The notes beneath the pieces were generated by a model. It was not told the DNA's origin. It was given only the letters and a program-made list of their open reading frames with translations, and made no database searches. 59,186 nt of DNA, taken from HGM04593 sp045634365. GTDB taxonomy: Bacteria; Bacteroidota; Bacteroidia; Bacteroidales; Bacteroidaceae. The stretch covers positions 1 to 59,186 of the forward strand of contig JAZRAC010000030.1 in the NCBI GenBank assembly GCA_045634365.1, written 5' to 3'. The stretch's first letter is position 1, and the number at the start of each line of letters is the position of its first letter. Below, piece by piece: positions 25,510 to 33,771 of this stretch. A program made the translations under genes and the position numbers.

Positions 25510-26379
25510 TTAAAATATACAGCCCACCAGAAACATCAAAGCGAAGAGGAACAAATTTATGGCTGTGCGCCCAAGAATAGGGTTGAGCCTTGCACCCTCG
25601 GCACTCCTTAAAGCCCGCCACGTTAGCAAGTGAAGAACAATATAAATGACAGGTGCCGTTAGAGCCCACAATGGTAACAATCTCCACACAGGATACATTA
25701 CAGCCATTGCAAAAATACCCGAGAGCAGATAGGCGAGGCTCATAGCCTTGCGCCCGAATATGACAACCGTGGTACGTTTGCCCACCACCGCATCATCATC
25801 AGCATCCCTATAATTATTCACCACCAACACATTGGCGGCAAGCAATCCTGTGGCAACCGACACAGGGAGAGCAATGTGCAGGCACTCCCACGATGCAGTC
25901 TGCATATAACAGGTGAGCGTCACGGGAATAATCCCAAAAAAGATTACAACAGCAACATCGCCCAATCCGTGATGCGAGAGAGGGTAGGGCCCTGCGCTGT
26001 ATGCCAATGCGAAGAGAATAATAACAATCCCGACAATCACGAACCACCAAGGGCCGTAGAATAGCATTGCACAGCCGATGGCTGCTGCGGCGAACAACGT
26101 AAAATAGGTGACTCTTTTCATTGCCACAGGAGAAATCTCCCCCTCGGTAACCCCCCGACGGAAGCCTTCGCGCCCCTTTTTGTCTATTCCATTCTTAAAA
26201 TCGTAATATTCGTTCCCAAAGTTCGAGGCAATCTGTGCAAGCATCGCAAAAACCAGACACAGCAGTGCCGGCACAATCTTGAACGCTCCCGCCACCATTG
26301 CGCATCCCGTTCCTGCAATAACACCGGCTATACTCACAGGCAGTGTCCTCAATCGCATAGCCTCAATCCACTTTTTCAT
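25510..26379 (-). CDS. menA: 1,4-dihydroxy-2-naphthoate polyprenyltransferase
   Basis: The protein has 289 aa from the ATG that overlaps the menG stop (ATGA). It is a UbiA-family integral membrane prenyltransferase with about eight helices. The two Asp-rich motifs are NEYYDFKNGIDKKGREGF at ~55-72 and NNYRDADDDAVVGKRTTVV at ~180-198. It attaches the isoprenoid tail to dihydroxynaphthoate to give demethylmenaquinone, the step before MenG, whose gene is directly upstream. Menaquinone serves fumarate respiration in these anaerobes. Confidence 0.93.
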   Translation of the reverse strand: MKKWIEAMRLRTLPVSIAGVIAGTGCAMVAGAFKIVPALLCLVFAMLAQIASNFGNEYYDFKNGIDKKGREGFRRGVTEGEISPVAMKRVTYFTLFAAAAIGCAMLFYGPWWFVIVGIVIILFALAYSAGPYPLSHHGLGDVAVVIFFGIIPVTLTCYMQTASWECLHIALPVSVATGLLAANVLVVNNYRDADDDAVVGKRTTVVIFGRKAMSLAYLLSGIFAMAVMYPVWRLLPLWALTAPVIYIVLHLLTWRALRSAEGARLNPILGRTAINLFLFALMFLVGCIF

Positions 26380-27083
26380 AATATGGCTTTCTTCTTGCCT
26401 ACATACATTCTGCATATTCCAAAGGTGAGCGCAGTGTGCTCCACAGTATCGAACCCAGCCTCCTTCATCATCTTAATGAATTTATCGGGAGCAGGGAAAC
26501 GCAACACCGATGCAGGCAGATATTCGTAAGCACTACGCTCGCCCGAAATTAACCCTCCTATTGCCGGAAGAATTTTCAGGAAATATAGTTTGTAGCACCA
26601 GCGAATGAAAGAGTTTGAAGGAACGGAAAGTTCAAGGATTATGAGCTTGCCGCCGGGAACCAGCACACGGAACATTTCGGAAAGACCAAGTTCAAGATGC
26701 TCAAAATTCCTTACTCCGAACCCTACGGATATTCGGTCGAATGTACCCTCTTTGTATGCAAGAGCCTCACAATCACCGGTAAGTAATTCCGCATCAATTC
26801 CGGCCTTTGCCACCTTCTCCCTTCCAATGGCAAGCATACCCTCGGAAATATCAATACCCGTAACTTTGCTTCCCTGCGCCACCTTGCGGGCAATCTCAAT
26901 TGTAAAATCACCCGTTCCGCAGGCAACGTCGAGCACACGCAACGGAGTGTTTGTGTCGGCAAGTTCACGCACCGCCTTTTTTCTCCACCCCTTATCAATG
27001 TTGAGCGAGAGAATGTGGTTGAGCTTGTCGTAGTCGGGAGCTATATTGTCGAACAGTTTTTTTATACCCTCTTTCTTTGCCAT
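26376..27083 (-). CDS. menG: demethylmenaquinone methyltransferase
   Basis: The protein has 235 aa, UbiE/MenG family. Signature segments are KLFDNIAPDYDKLNHILSLN at the N-terminus, LDVACGTGDFTIEIA (SAM motif I) at ~50-64 and RISVGFGVRNFEHLELGLSE. It catalyses the final methylation in menaquinone synthesis. It is translationally coupled to menA downstream. The start is 2 bp after the stop of the symporter gene, so the three genes likely share a transcript. Confidence 0.94.
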   Translation of the reverse strand: MAKKEGIKKLFDNIAPDYDKLNHILSLNIDKGWRKKAVRELADTNTPLRVLDVACGTGDFTIEIARKVAQGSKVTGIDISEGMLAIGREKVAKAGIDAELLTGDCEALAYKEGTFDRISVGFGVRNFEHLELGLSEMFRVLVPGGKLIILELSVPSNSFIRWCYKLYFLKILPAIGGLISGERSAYEYLPASVLRFPAPDKFIKMMKEAGFDTVEHTALTFGICRMYVGKKKAIL

Positions 27084-27085
27084 AA

Positions 27086-27943
27086 TTATTTTGTATTCTT
27101 TCTTATAAAGTAGACATAAGTGAGCAGAATTAAATTCATAAACAGTGCATAAATAATTGCCGGAAGTGCCATTTCGCCACTGTTGAAGATAAAGGGCGAA
27201 GAGGCTATGGCAATAGCCTGTGCCGCATTCTGCATTCCCACCTCAATTACAATGGTGCGCCTCACCGGAGTGCCTGTTCCTGCCAATCGCGACATTGCAG
27301 AACTGCACAACATTGCCACGAAAATGAGCAACATTGTTGAAAGGCCGAGCATTGCGAAATTATCGGCAATCTCCTGCCTGTATTGAAAGAAGAATGTGAA
27401 TGCCAATATCATAAGCGCGGGGAACGCAGCTTTTCCCAGCCAACGGCCCACTCTCACAGCTGCCGTCGGGAAATATCGTGCGAACAGACTTCCCGTAAGC
27501 AACGGAGCAAAAAGCAGCACAAGATTCTGCACAAGCAATTTGCCCACGGGGAGAGAAATCTCCACTCCCGATGCGTCCGACACAAAGTCGGTTACAAACT
27601 CCATAATCACGGGAAGGGTGAAAAGGGTTATCAGGCTGCTCAGTGCCGTCAATGTCACCGACAATGCAACATCCCCCTTTGCGAGCATAGAGAATACGTT
27701 GGAGGAATTTCCTCCGGGGCAACAGGCAACAAGCATAAGTCCCATAAAATAGACCGTCGGCAAATTCAATGCCCAAGCAACGGCAAAGGCAATAATGGGC
27801 AGTGCAATAATCTGCCCGACCAATCCCACCAGCACAGCTCTCGGGTTTTTCGCCATATTAGCAAATGCCTTTCTGTTAAGGTCGATACCCAAGAGGAACA
27901 TCAGCACTATGAGAATAGGCATTACAATCCATATAGTATTCAT
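27086..27943 (-). CDS. bile acid:sodium symporter family (BASS) protein
   Basis: The protein has 285 aa with about nine or ten hydrophobic segments. The motif CCPGGNSSNVFSMLAKGDVALSV at ~74-96 is the conserved sodium/substrate crossover region of BASS transporters, and EVGMQNAAQAIAIA at ~232-245 is the second crossover helix. Substrates in bacteria include bile acids, pantoate and other organic anions; the real one is unknown here. It is first in a likely operon with menG and menA, though no functional link is known. Confidence 0.88.
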   Translation of the reverse strand: MNTIWIVMPILIVLMFLLGIDLNRKAFANMAKNPRAVLVGLVGQIIALPIIAFAVAWALNLPTVYFMGLMLVACCPGGNSSNVFSMLAKGDVALSVTLTALSSLITLFTLPVIMEFVTDFVSDASGVEISLPVGKLLVQNLVLLFAPLLTGSLFARYFPTAAVRVGRWLGKAAFPALMILAFTFFFQYRQEIADNFAMLGLSTMLLIFVAMLCSSAMSRLAGTGTPVRRTIVIEVGMQNAAQAIAIASSPFIFNSGEMALPAIIYALFMNLILLTYVYFIRKNTK

Positions 27944-27965
27944 AAGCGAGTTTTTTTTCGAGTGG

Positions 27966-27973
27966 CAAAGGTA
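27966..27973 (-). promoter_or_regulatory. -7 box of the BASS-menG-menA operon
   Basis: TACCTTTG on the minus strand is a full TAnnTTTG match 22 bp before the symporter start. The -33 element is weak. Confidence 0.45.
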
Positions 27974-28022
27974 ACTCTTTTTACCGAGAATTCTGAAACT
28001 TACCTTTAAAATTAAACAAGCA

Positions 28023-29351
28023 TCAATCGGCAGTCTTGTAGGGCATCCCCTCTATGCGCTCGATGGGGAAATTCCCTTCGAGCAACCCTCCGATTATTGT
28101 GTCGCGTGCTCCTGCCGCTTGGAAAGGGTAGAGCCCAAAGTGAGGCATAATGGCAGCAAAATGCTCCATAATTTCAGCCTGTATGCTCTCATACTCGCTC
28201 CAATCGGTGGTGGTCGTGAAACAGTAAAATTGCACGGGCAATCCCGCCTCGGTGGGGGCAAGCGTGCGCACCATAATGAGCATATCTTGGCGTATGAGAG
28301 GGTGGTGGCGCAGATACATATCAGCGTATGCGCGGAAGAGTCCCATATTTGTGTCCACCGTGCCGTTGGTGAGCCCGTCGGGGTTGGCAGTATTTACCAC
28401 CGTTCCCTCACTGTATTGCTCCAATTTACGGGTTATAAAGGTGTTGAGTCCCTCATCAATCTTGCGCAATTTTTCAATTAAATCCTCACTGCAAGGCTTT
28501 ATATTGTCGAGCTTCACAGTGTAGCCCCGCGCAATGCGTCGCCCGCCACTCTCGCTCATTCCTCGCCAATTGATAAAAGTACTGTTTATGAGCGAATAGG
28601 GAGGGATTGTCACAATGGTATTGTCGAAATTCTGCACCTTAACAATGGTGAGCGAAATATCTGTCACCGTTCCGTTTATGCTTGTTCCGGTAACCTCAAT
28701 CCAATCGCCCAGCCGCACCATATCATTTTCCAACAAAAGAAAACCGCCCACGAACCCCATAATGCTGTCCTTGGCAATGAGCATAATCACTGCGGCAAAT
28801 GCACCCAGTCCTCCAATAAGATAGAGCGGCGATTTATTTGTGAGGATTGAAATACCCACAATCACGGCAATTATATATACAACAACCTTTGTAATCTGTA
28901 TGAACCCCTTTATGGGGCGGTCGTGATACTTGCTGTTGGTGAAGGCCGAATCGCCAATAGAGTTTAGTATGGCATTAACAGCTATCACAACAGCCACAAT
29001 AAAGAAAATCCACACAAAAATCTCAATATAGTGGCGGGCAAGATGTTCCCCGTTGAGCAGTGCCGGCAACGACGCGTTTATTATTATGGGCGGGGCAAGA
29101 TAGGATAGCTTGCGCACAGTACCATATTTCAATAATTTCGACAGCAGGGTATACTCCTTGTGTATCAACACTCGGCGAGTGAGTACCAATGCAATGCGGT
29201 AGATAATTTCGGTAACCATCAGTGCCACAAAGACAATGGCGAATAGCGAAATAATAGTACTCCAATGCCCCTCGGCGTTTATGGAGATTCCAACGTAGGC
29301 CAACAACTCCTCAATGCCGTCGGCAAGTACATTTGTTATATGTCCGTTCAT
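28023..29351 (-). CDS. MscS-family mechanosensitive ion channel (YbdG-like)
   Basis: The protein has 442 aa from ATG 29351; a GTG two codons earlier is in frame. About five membrane segments occupy the first ~190 residues. The pore-lining helix region ends with GGLGAFAAVIMLIAKDSIMGFVGG, then the MscS beta domain DMVRLGDWIEV and TVTDISLTIVKVQNFDNTIV. It is an inner-membrane channel that releases solutes on hypo-osmotic shock. The extended C-terminal cytoplasmic part matches YbdG/YbiO-type channels rather than small MscS. Confidence 0.9.
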   Translation of the reverse strand: MNGHITNVLADGIEELLAYVGISINAEGHWSTIISLFAIVFVALMVTEIIYRIALVLTRRVLIHKEYTLLSKLLKYGTVRKLSYLAPPIIINASLPALLNGEHLARHYIEIFVWIFFIVAVVIAVNAILNSIGDSAFTNSKYHDRPIKGFIQITKVVVYIIAVIVGISILTNKSPLYLIGGLGAFAAVIMLIAKDSIMGFVGGFLLLENDMVRLGDWIEVTGTSINGTVTDISLTIVKVQNFDNTIVTIPPYSLINSTFINWRGMSESGGRRIARGYTVKLDNIKPCSEDLIEKLRKIDEGLNTFITRKLEQYSEGTVVNTANPDGLTNGTVDTNMGLFRAYADMYLRHHPLIRQDMLIMVRTLAPTEAGLPVQFYCFTTTTDWSEYESIQAEIMEHFAAIMPHFGLYPFQAAGARDTIIGGLLEGNFPIERIEGMPYKTAD

Positions 29352-29469
29352 AACCACACTTTACACAAAAGAACAAACGAATAGGCTTTTAGTGTCGTTA
29401 CAAACAGATTTTTCTGATTTTAAAATTTATTAACGGTTGGTTGTAAACTATTTCTCAACCCCCGCTGTT

Positions 29470-29642
29470 CTATAATTGCAAGCCGGCCCGAGCAGATGGC
29501 GGATATGTGAATACCTGCTCTTTGCATCTGTGCCTCGCGCACAGCAAGCCGGCAACATTGCATAGTAGTTTTGTCGTGTTTTATTTTGTGTTTGTGTTAT
29601 TGTTGCCCTCTGATGTGAATCACGGGGCAACTGTTTTTTTTC
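29470..29642 (+). ncRNA. candidate structured non-coding RNA in the mscS-ispE gap
   Basis: A 318-bp gap inside a minus-strand block contains plus-strand structure. The outer stem is CTA plus TGCAAGCCGGC (29470-29487) with GCCGGC and TTGCATAG (29548-29565). Inside are a hairpin TGTGC/GCACA (29529-29543) and two alternative pairings of one strand: GAGCAG with CTGCTC (29515-29520), or CAGATG with CATCTG (29525-29530). A terminator hairpin with nine nucleotides of mostly T ends it. The T-run is on the plus strand only, opposite to both flanking genes. There is no SRP or tmRNA signature. A full -7 match TAGTTTTG at 29566-29573 could also start a much shorter RNA. Confidence 0.4.
29602..29641 (+). 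terminator. plus-strand terminator in the mscS-ispE gap
   Basis: GTTGCCC (29602-29608) pairs with GGGCAAC (29625-29631), followed by a T-rich run at 29633-29641. No plus-strand protein gene precedes it. Confidence 0.65.
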
Positions 29643-29669
29643 TTTTGTGAGTATATTGTAAGAGAATAG

Positions 29670-30503
29670 CTATCCGCACTTGTTGCACCAGCAGAACATT
29701 CCCGGGAAGGCTGCCTTTATATCCTCAACCTTCTGCTCCTCTTTGAAAATGCCGAAGAACGAAGAGCCGGAGCCCGACATTGATGCGTAGACCGCGCCCA
29801 TCGCATAGAGCTTCTCCTTTATTGCCTCGCACGAGGGGTGCTTGGCAAAAACACTCTTCTCAAAATCGTTCTTCATTGCTCCCTTCCACTGCTCGGCGGG
29901 GAGGGTGGCAATGTGGGTGAGGGGTGTTTGGGGCGCGGCGGGCACCACAAGCGAGTAGGCCTCTTTGGTGGATATGTGAATGTCGGGTTTTACAAGCACA
30001 AGATGGTAGCCGGCAAGATTGCAAGAGGTAGGGGTGAGTATGTTGCCGATACCTGTTGCGTAGGCTGGGGTGTTTTTAATGAAAAAAGCGCAGTCGGCAC
30101 CCAAGCGTGCGGCGTATGCCTCCAACTGCTCATCGGTGAGCCCCAAAGAGGCAATCTCGTTGAGCATTTTCAAGGCAAAGGCTGCATCGGCCGAGCCGCC
30201 GCCCAAGCCCGCGCCGGTGGGTATGTGCTTGTAGAGCGAAATATCCACGCGAGGCAGTTTGTGGTCGACTGCAAGAATTTTATATGCTTTTACTACAAGG
30301 TTGTCGTCGTCACTGCCGTCGAAGCGTGCGTTGAACATTTTGAATGTATATTCTGGTGCATCGTCGTCGGTAGCAGGGGTTATTTCCAGAATATCCTGCA
30401 AGGGGATGGGGTAGAAGATTGTTTCGAGATTGTGGTAACCGTCGGGGCGACGCTCCACAATGTCGAGCCCCAGATTTATTTTTGCATTAGGAAAGGTAAT
30501 CAT
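29670..30503 (-). CDS. ispE: 4-diphosphocytidyl-2-C-methyl-D-erythritol kinase
   Basis: The protein has 277 aa, GHMP kinase family. The N-terminal FPNAKINLGLDIVERRPDGYHNLET is diagnostic of IspE; the ATP loop PTGAGLGGGSADAAFALK lies at ~91-108 and the C-terminal GSGSSFFGIF completes the fold. It catalyses the fourth step of the MEP isoprenoid pathway. Isoprenoids feed the menaquinone tail made by MenA encoded nearby, though the proximity need not be functional. Confidence 0.95.
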   Translation of the reverse strand: MITFPNAKINLGLDIVERRPDGYHNLETIFYPIPLQDILEITPATDDDAPEYTFKMFNARFDGSDDDNLVVKAYKILAVDHKLPRVDISLYKHIPTGAGLGGGSADAAFALKMLNEIASLGLTDEQLEAYAARLGADCAFFIKNTPAYATGIGNILTPTSCNLAGYHLVLVKPDIHISTKEAYSLVVPAAPQTPLTHIATLPAEQWKGAMKNDFEKSVFAKHPSCEAIKEKLYAMGAVYASMSGSGSSFFGIFKEEQKVEDIKAAFPGMFCWCNKCG

Positions 30504-30843
30504 TATATCTCTGTTTTTTTCTTTCCGCGAAAATACGAGTTTTATTTTATAAATTGTTTAAATTTCTTATAAAAAGACATCAAAGCCGAATAAAGTGCAG
30601 TTTCGGCTTGTTTATGGTTGTATGAAGTGGGCAATCGTTAAAAAATCATTTTCTCCAAATTTCCACAAAATATTCGGCAGTGTCGCGAATAAGGAAGAAA
30701 CGCCATCCTTCTGTATGTTGAATTTTGCATCGTAATTTTCCGGCAGTTAATAAGTAGCGGTAAATTGTTGAAAAGCCGGAAAAAGTTTTTTTGCTCCATA
30801 AGATTAAAGATGTTATCTTCGCAACCGATTTTGCAAGAAGAAT
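30504..30843. other. ispE-dnaB divergent intergenic region
   Basis: This is 340 bp without a gene. It holds a weak -7 box for ispE (TATTTTCG on the minus strand, 30535-30528), a hairpin AAGCCGAA/TTCGGCTT at 30583-30609, an inverted repeat TTTTCCGGC (30736-30744) with GCCGGAAAA (30775-30783), and the dnaB promoter directly after it. The second inverted repeat is placed like an operator upstream of -33. Confidence 0.5.
30790..30821 (+). promoter_or_regulatory. dnaB promoter
   Basis: TTTG at 30790-30793 and TATCTTCG at 30814-30821 are 20 bp apart; the -7 has one mismatch to TAnnTTTG. It lies 22 bp before the dnaB start. Confidence 0.6.
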
Positions 30844-32418
30844 ATGGAAAATACCAATACACCGAAGAGAAACACACGCAACCGCCAGCAGACGACTCCT
30901 CTGTTGAGTGAGTATGGGCACGTGCAACCGCAAGCCCTTGAACTTGAAGAGGCTGTGCTTGGTGCGCTTATGATAGACAGTGACGCGATTGGCCGTTTGG
31001 GCGACATTCTTAAACCCGAGTCGTTCTACGACAAACGCAATCAACTGCTTTTTAAGGCTATTCAGGAGATGGACCTGAACGACCGCCCCATTGACATTCT
31101 CACCGTTACCGAGTATCTGCGCAGCCGTGGTTTTTTGGAGGATGTTGGCGGCCCTGTCTACATTGCACAGCTCACCAGCAAGGTCGTGTCGTCGGTGAAC
31201 ATTGAGTATCACGCCAATATCATCGCACAAAAGAAACTTGCCCGCGACCTTATAAAGTTCACAAGCAAGACTCAGGTGCAGGCCTTCGACGAGACACAGG
31301 ATGTTGAGGAGCTTATGCAACAGGCCGAGAGTGAACTTTTTGAAATTTCGCGCCACAATATGAAACGCGACTTTACACCCGTGAGCGGAGTGTTGAAGGA
31401 TGCATACGCTGCCATTCAAAAGGCGTCGCAGAATACCAGCGGACTCAGCGGATTGAGCACCGGCTTTACCGACCTTGACAAAATGACCTCCGGATGGCAG
31501 AATACCGACCTTATAATTCTTGCCGCCCGTCCGGCAATGGGAAAAACCGCATTTGCTCTCTCGCTGGTGCGCAATATGGCGGTGGACCAAGGAATTCCGG
31601 TGGGAATGTTCTCGCTGGAAATGGGTAACGTGCAGTTGGTGAACCGTCTCATCTGTAACGTGTGCCAGATTACCGGTGACAAGATTAAGAGCGGCCGCCT
31701 CGAAAAGTATGAATGGGGGCAGCTCGACCGCAAGATTGTAGCACTCGAAAATGCACCTATTTATGTTGACGACACTCCGCAGCTGTCGGTATTCGAGCTG
31801 CGAACAAAGGCCCGTCGTATGGTGCGTGAGCACGGAGTGAAGATGCTCTTCATCGACTATTTGCAGTTGATGACAGCCAACGTGGGAAAGGGTAGCCGTC
31901 AAGAAGAAATCAGCACCATTTCCCGCTCGCTCAAAGGATTGGCCAAAGAACTTAATATTCCCATTATGGCATTGAGCCAGCTGAACCGTAACCTCGAAGG
32001 GCGCGAGGGTGTCGAGGGTAAACGCCCGCAGTTGAGCGACCTTCGCGAGTCGGGAGCCATAGAGCAGGATGCCGACATTGTACTCTTTGTTAACCGTCCC
32101 GAATATTTCCACATATACAAAGATGGAGATTTTGATTGGCGCGACAAGGCCGAAATTATCATAGCCAAGCATCGTAACGGTGCCACAGGCGATGTACGCC
32201 TCACATTCCGCAAGGAGTATGCCCGCTTTATGAATATGAACGACGAATCGCTGGGCAACCTAATTCCCTCGGATATTCCTGTGGTGCGTGCATCGAAAAT
32301 GAATGCCAATGTGGAGCCCGAACCGCTCCCCGGCGATGTTCCCGATTATATGCAACAGTCACCCGGCACTCCCGTCGATTTTATAGGCGGTGGAAATTCG
32401 AGCGATGTGCCATTCTGA
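30844..32418 (+). CDS. dnaB: replicative DNA helicase DnaB
   Basis: The protein has 524 aa, slightly longer than E. coli DnaB (471). The N-terminal primase-interacting domain starts at ~30 (QALELEEAVLGALMIDSDAI). The RecA-like ATPase domain has Walker A in AARPAMGKTAFALS and Walker B in MLFIDYLQLM; LRESGAIEQDADIVLFVNRP is the conserved H4 region. It unwinds DNA at the replication fork as a hexamer. The C-terminal ~50 residues are Pro-rich and acidic, probably a flexible tail. No intein is present. Confidence 0.96.
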   Translation: MENTNTPKRNTRNRQQTTPLLSEYGHVQPQALELEEAVLGALMIDSDAIGRLGDILKPESFYDKRNQLLFKAIQEMDLNDRPIDILTVTEYLRSRGFLEDVGGPVYIAQLTSKVVSSVNIEYHANIIAQKKLARDLIKFTSKTQVQAFDETQDVEELMQQAESELFEISRHNMKRDFTPVSGVLKDAYAAIQKASQNTSGLSGLSTGFTDLDKMTSGWQNTDLIILAARPAMGKTAFALSLVRNMAVDQGIPVGMFSLEMGNVQLVNRLICNVCQITGDKIKSGRLEKYEWGQLDRKIVALENAPIYVDDTPQLSVFELRTKARRMVREHGVKMLFIDYLQLMTANVGKGSRQEEISTISRSLKGLAKELNIPIMALSQLNRNLEGREGVEGKRPQLSDLRESGAIEQDADIVLFVNRPEYFHIYKDGDFDWRDKAEIIIAKHRNGATGDVRLTFRKEYARFMNMNDESLGNLIPSDIPVVRASKMNANVEPEPLPGDVPDYMQQSPGTPVDFIGGGNSSDVPF

Positions 32419-32469
32419 TATTGGAATATTTTTACTATCTTCGCACTCTAAATTTGAAAAAACAGGAAA

Positions 32470-33558
32470 ATGAGCAAAATAATATTGACAGGTGACCGCC
32501 CCACAGGCCGTTTGCATTTGGGGCACTATGTGGGTTCTTTGCGCCGTCGCGTGGAACTGCAAAATTCGGGTGTGTACGACAAAATATTTATTATGATTGC
32601 CGATGCACAGGCACTCACCGACAATGCCGATAATCCCGAAAAGGTGCGTCAGAATATAATAGAGGTGGCACTCGACTATCTCTCGGTGGGAATAGACCCT
32701 GCAAAAAGCACCATCTTCATACAGTCGCAAGTGGCCGAACTTTGCGAACTTGCATTCTACTATATGAACCTTGTGACAGTGTCGCGCTTGCAACGTAACC
32801 CCACAGTAAAGACCGAAATTCAGATGCGCAATTTCGAGACAAGCATCCCCGTGGGCTTTTTTACATACCCCATAAGCCAAGCATCGGATATTACAGCCTT
32901 CCGTGCAACAACGGTGCCCGCCGGCGAGGACCAGCAGCCTATGATTGAACAGGCTCGCGAGATTGCCCGCCGCTTCAATGGAATATATGGCGACACTCTT
33001 GTGGAGCCCGAAATTCTGTTGCCCGACAATGCAGCCTGCCTGCGCCTGCCCGGTACCGACGGCAAGGCAAAAATGAGTAAGTCGCTGGGCAACTGCATCT
33101 ATCTCTCCGACACTGCCGAGGAGTTGCGTCAGCACGTGATGGGGATGTACACCGACCCCGACCATTTGCGCGTGCAAGACCCGGGTAAGGTGGAGGGAAA
33201 TACCGTATTCACCTATCTTGACGCCTTCTGCAAGCCCGAGCATTTTGAACGCTATCTGCCCGATTATCCCTCGCTCGACGAGCTTAAAGCTCACTATCGT
33301 CGCGGAGGCTTGGGCGATGTTAAGGTAAAGAAATTCCTCATTGCAATACTCGAAGAGGAACTTGCCCCCATACGCGCACGCCGCAAAGAGTGGGAGCAGA
33401 AGATACACGAGGTATATGCCCTGCTCGAAGAGGGTTGCAACGTTGCCCGTGCCACAGCTGCCGACACTCTTGCCGATGTACGCCGTGCAATGAAAATAAA
33501 CTATTTCGAGGATAAAGAATTGATAGAGGAACAGGCTCGCCGTTTCCGCGGGGAGTAA
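32470..33558 (+). CDS. trpS: tryptophan--tRNA ligase
   Basis: The protein has 362 aa, class I aminoacyl-tRNA synthetase. The HIGH-like motif is RPTGRLHLGHYVGSL at ~8-22 and KMSKS is KAKMSKSLGN at ~199-208; AGEDQQPMIEQAREIARRFN binds the tRNA/amino-acid side. It charges tRNA-Trp. A TATCTTCG -7-like box lies at 32436-32443 and a strong terminator follows, so it is probably monocistronic. Confidence 0.95.
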   Translation: MSKIILTGDRPTGRLHLGHYVGSLRRRVELQNSGVYDKIFIMIADAQALTDNADNPEKVRQNIIEVALDYLSVGIDPAKSTIFIQSQVAELCELAFYYMNLVTVSRLQRNPTVKTEIQMRNFETSIPVGFFTYPISQASDITAFRATTVPAGEDQQPMIEQAREIARRFNGIYGDTLVEPEILLPDNAACLRLPGTDGKAKMSKSLGNCIYLSDTAEELRQHVMGMYTDPDHLRVQDPGKVEGNTVFTYLDAFCKPEHFERYLPDYPSLDELKAHYRRGGLGDVKVKKFLIAILEEELAPIRARRKEWEQKIHEVYALLEEGCNVARATAADTLADVRRAMKINYFEDKELIEEQARRFRGE

Positions 33559-33581
33559 TTCCTTTGCTTCTCTTTCTTAAT

Positions 33582-33624
33582 AAAAATCGGTCCGCTTGAA
33601 TATTGTGCAAGCGGACCGATTTTC
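33582..33624 (+). terminator. rho-independent terminator after trpS
   Basis: AAAATCGGTCCGCTTG pairs perfectly with CAAGCGGACCGATTTT (16 bp), with flanking A and T runs. Confidence 0.92.
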
Positions 33625-33710
33625 TTTGTAAATAAGCAGTGTTTATACCTTAATAATAAAATAGTTTTTTAATTGTCGCAATAACATTTCTCAAATTCAT
33701 AAAAAAAGTG

Positions 33711-33737
33711 TAACTTCGCAGTCGCTTGCGCGACTGC
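33711..33737 (+). promoter_or_regulatory. pheT promoter with dyad at the start point
   Basis: The -7-like TAACTTCG is at 33711-33718 (one mismatch), with TTTC 20 bp upstream. A perfect 8-bp dyad, GCAGTCGC at 33718-33725 and GCGACTGC at 33730-33737 with loop TTGC, overlaps the expected start point and could be an operator or a 5'-end hairpin. Confidence 0.45.
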
Positions 33738-33771
33738 AAGAAAAACGGAATAAAAAACAGATTTATAATAT

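Noticed and set aside
29448..29630. 60-aa minus-strand ORF in the mscS-ispE gap
   Set aside because: The sequence is dominated by hairpin-forming DNA and lacks protein-like composition; the plus-strand terminator argues for an RNA.
29470..29642. SRP RNA or tmRNA identity for the candidate RNA
   Set aside because: The SRP apical motif (GGAAGG with GCAGCC) and the tmRNA tRNA-like ends are absent.
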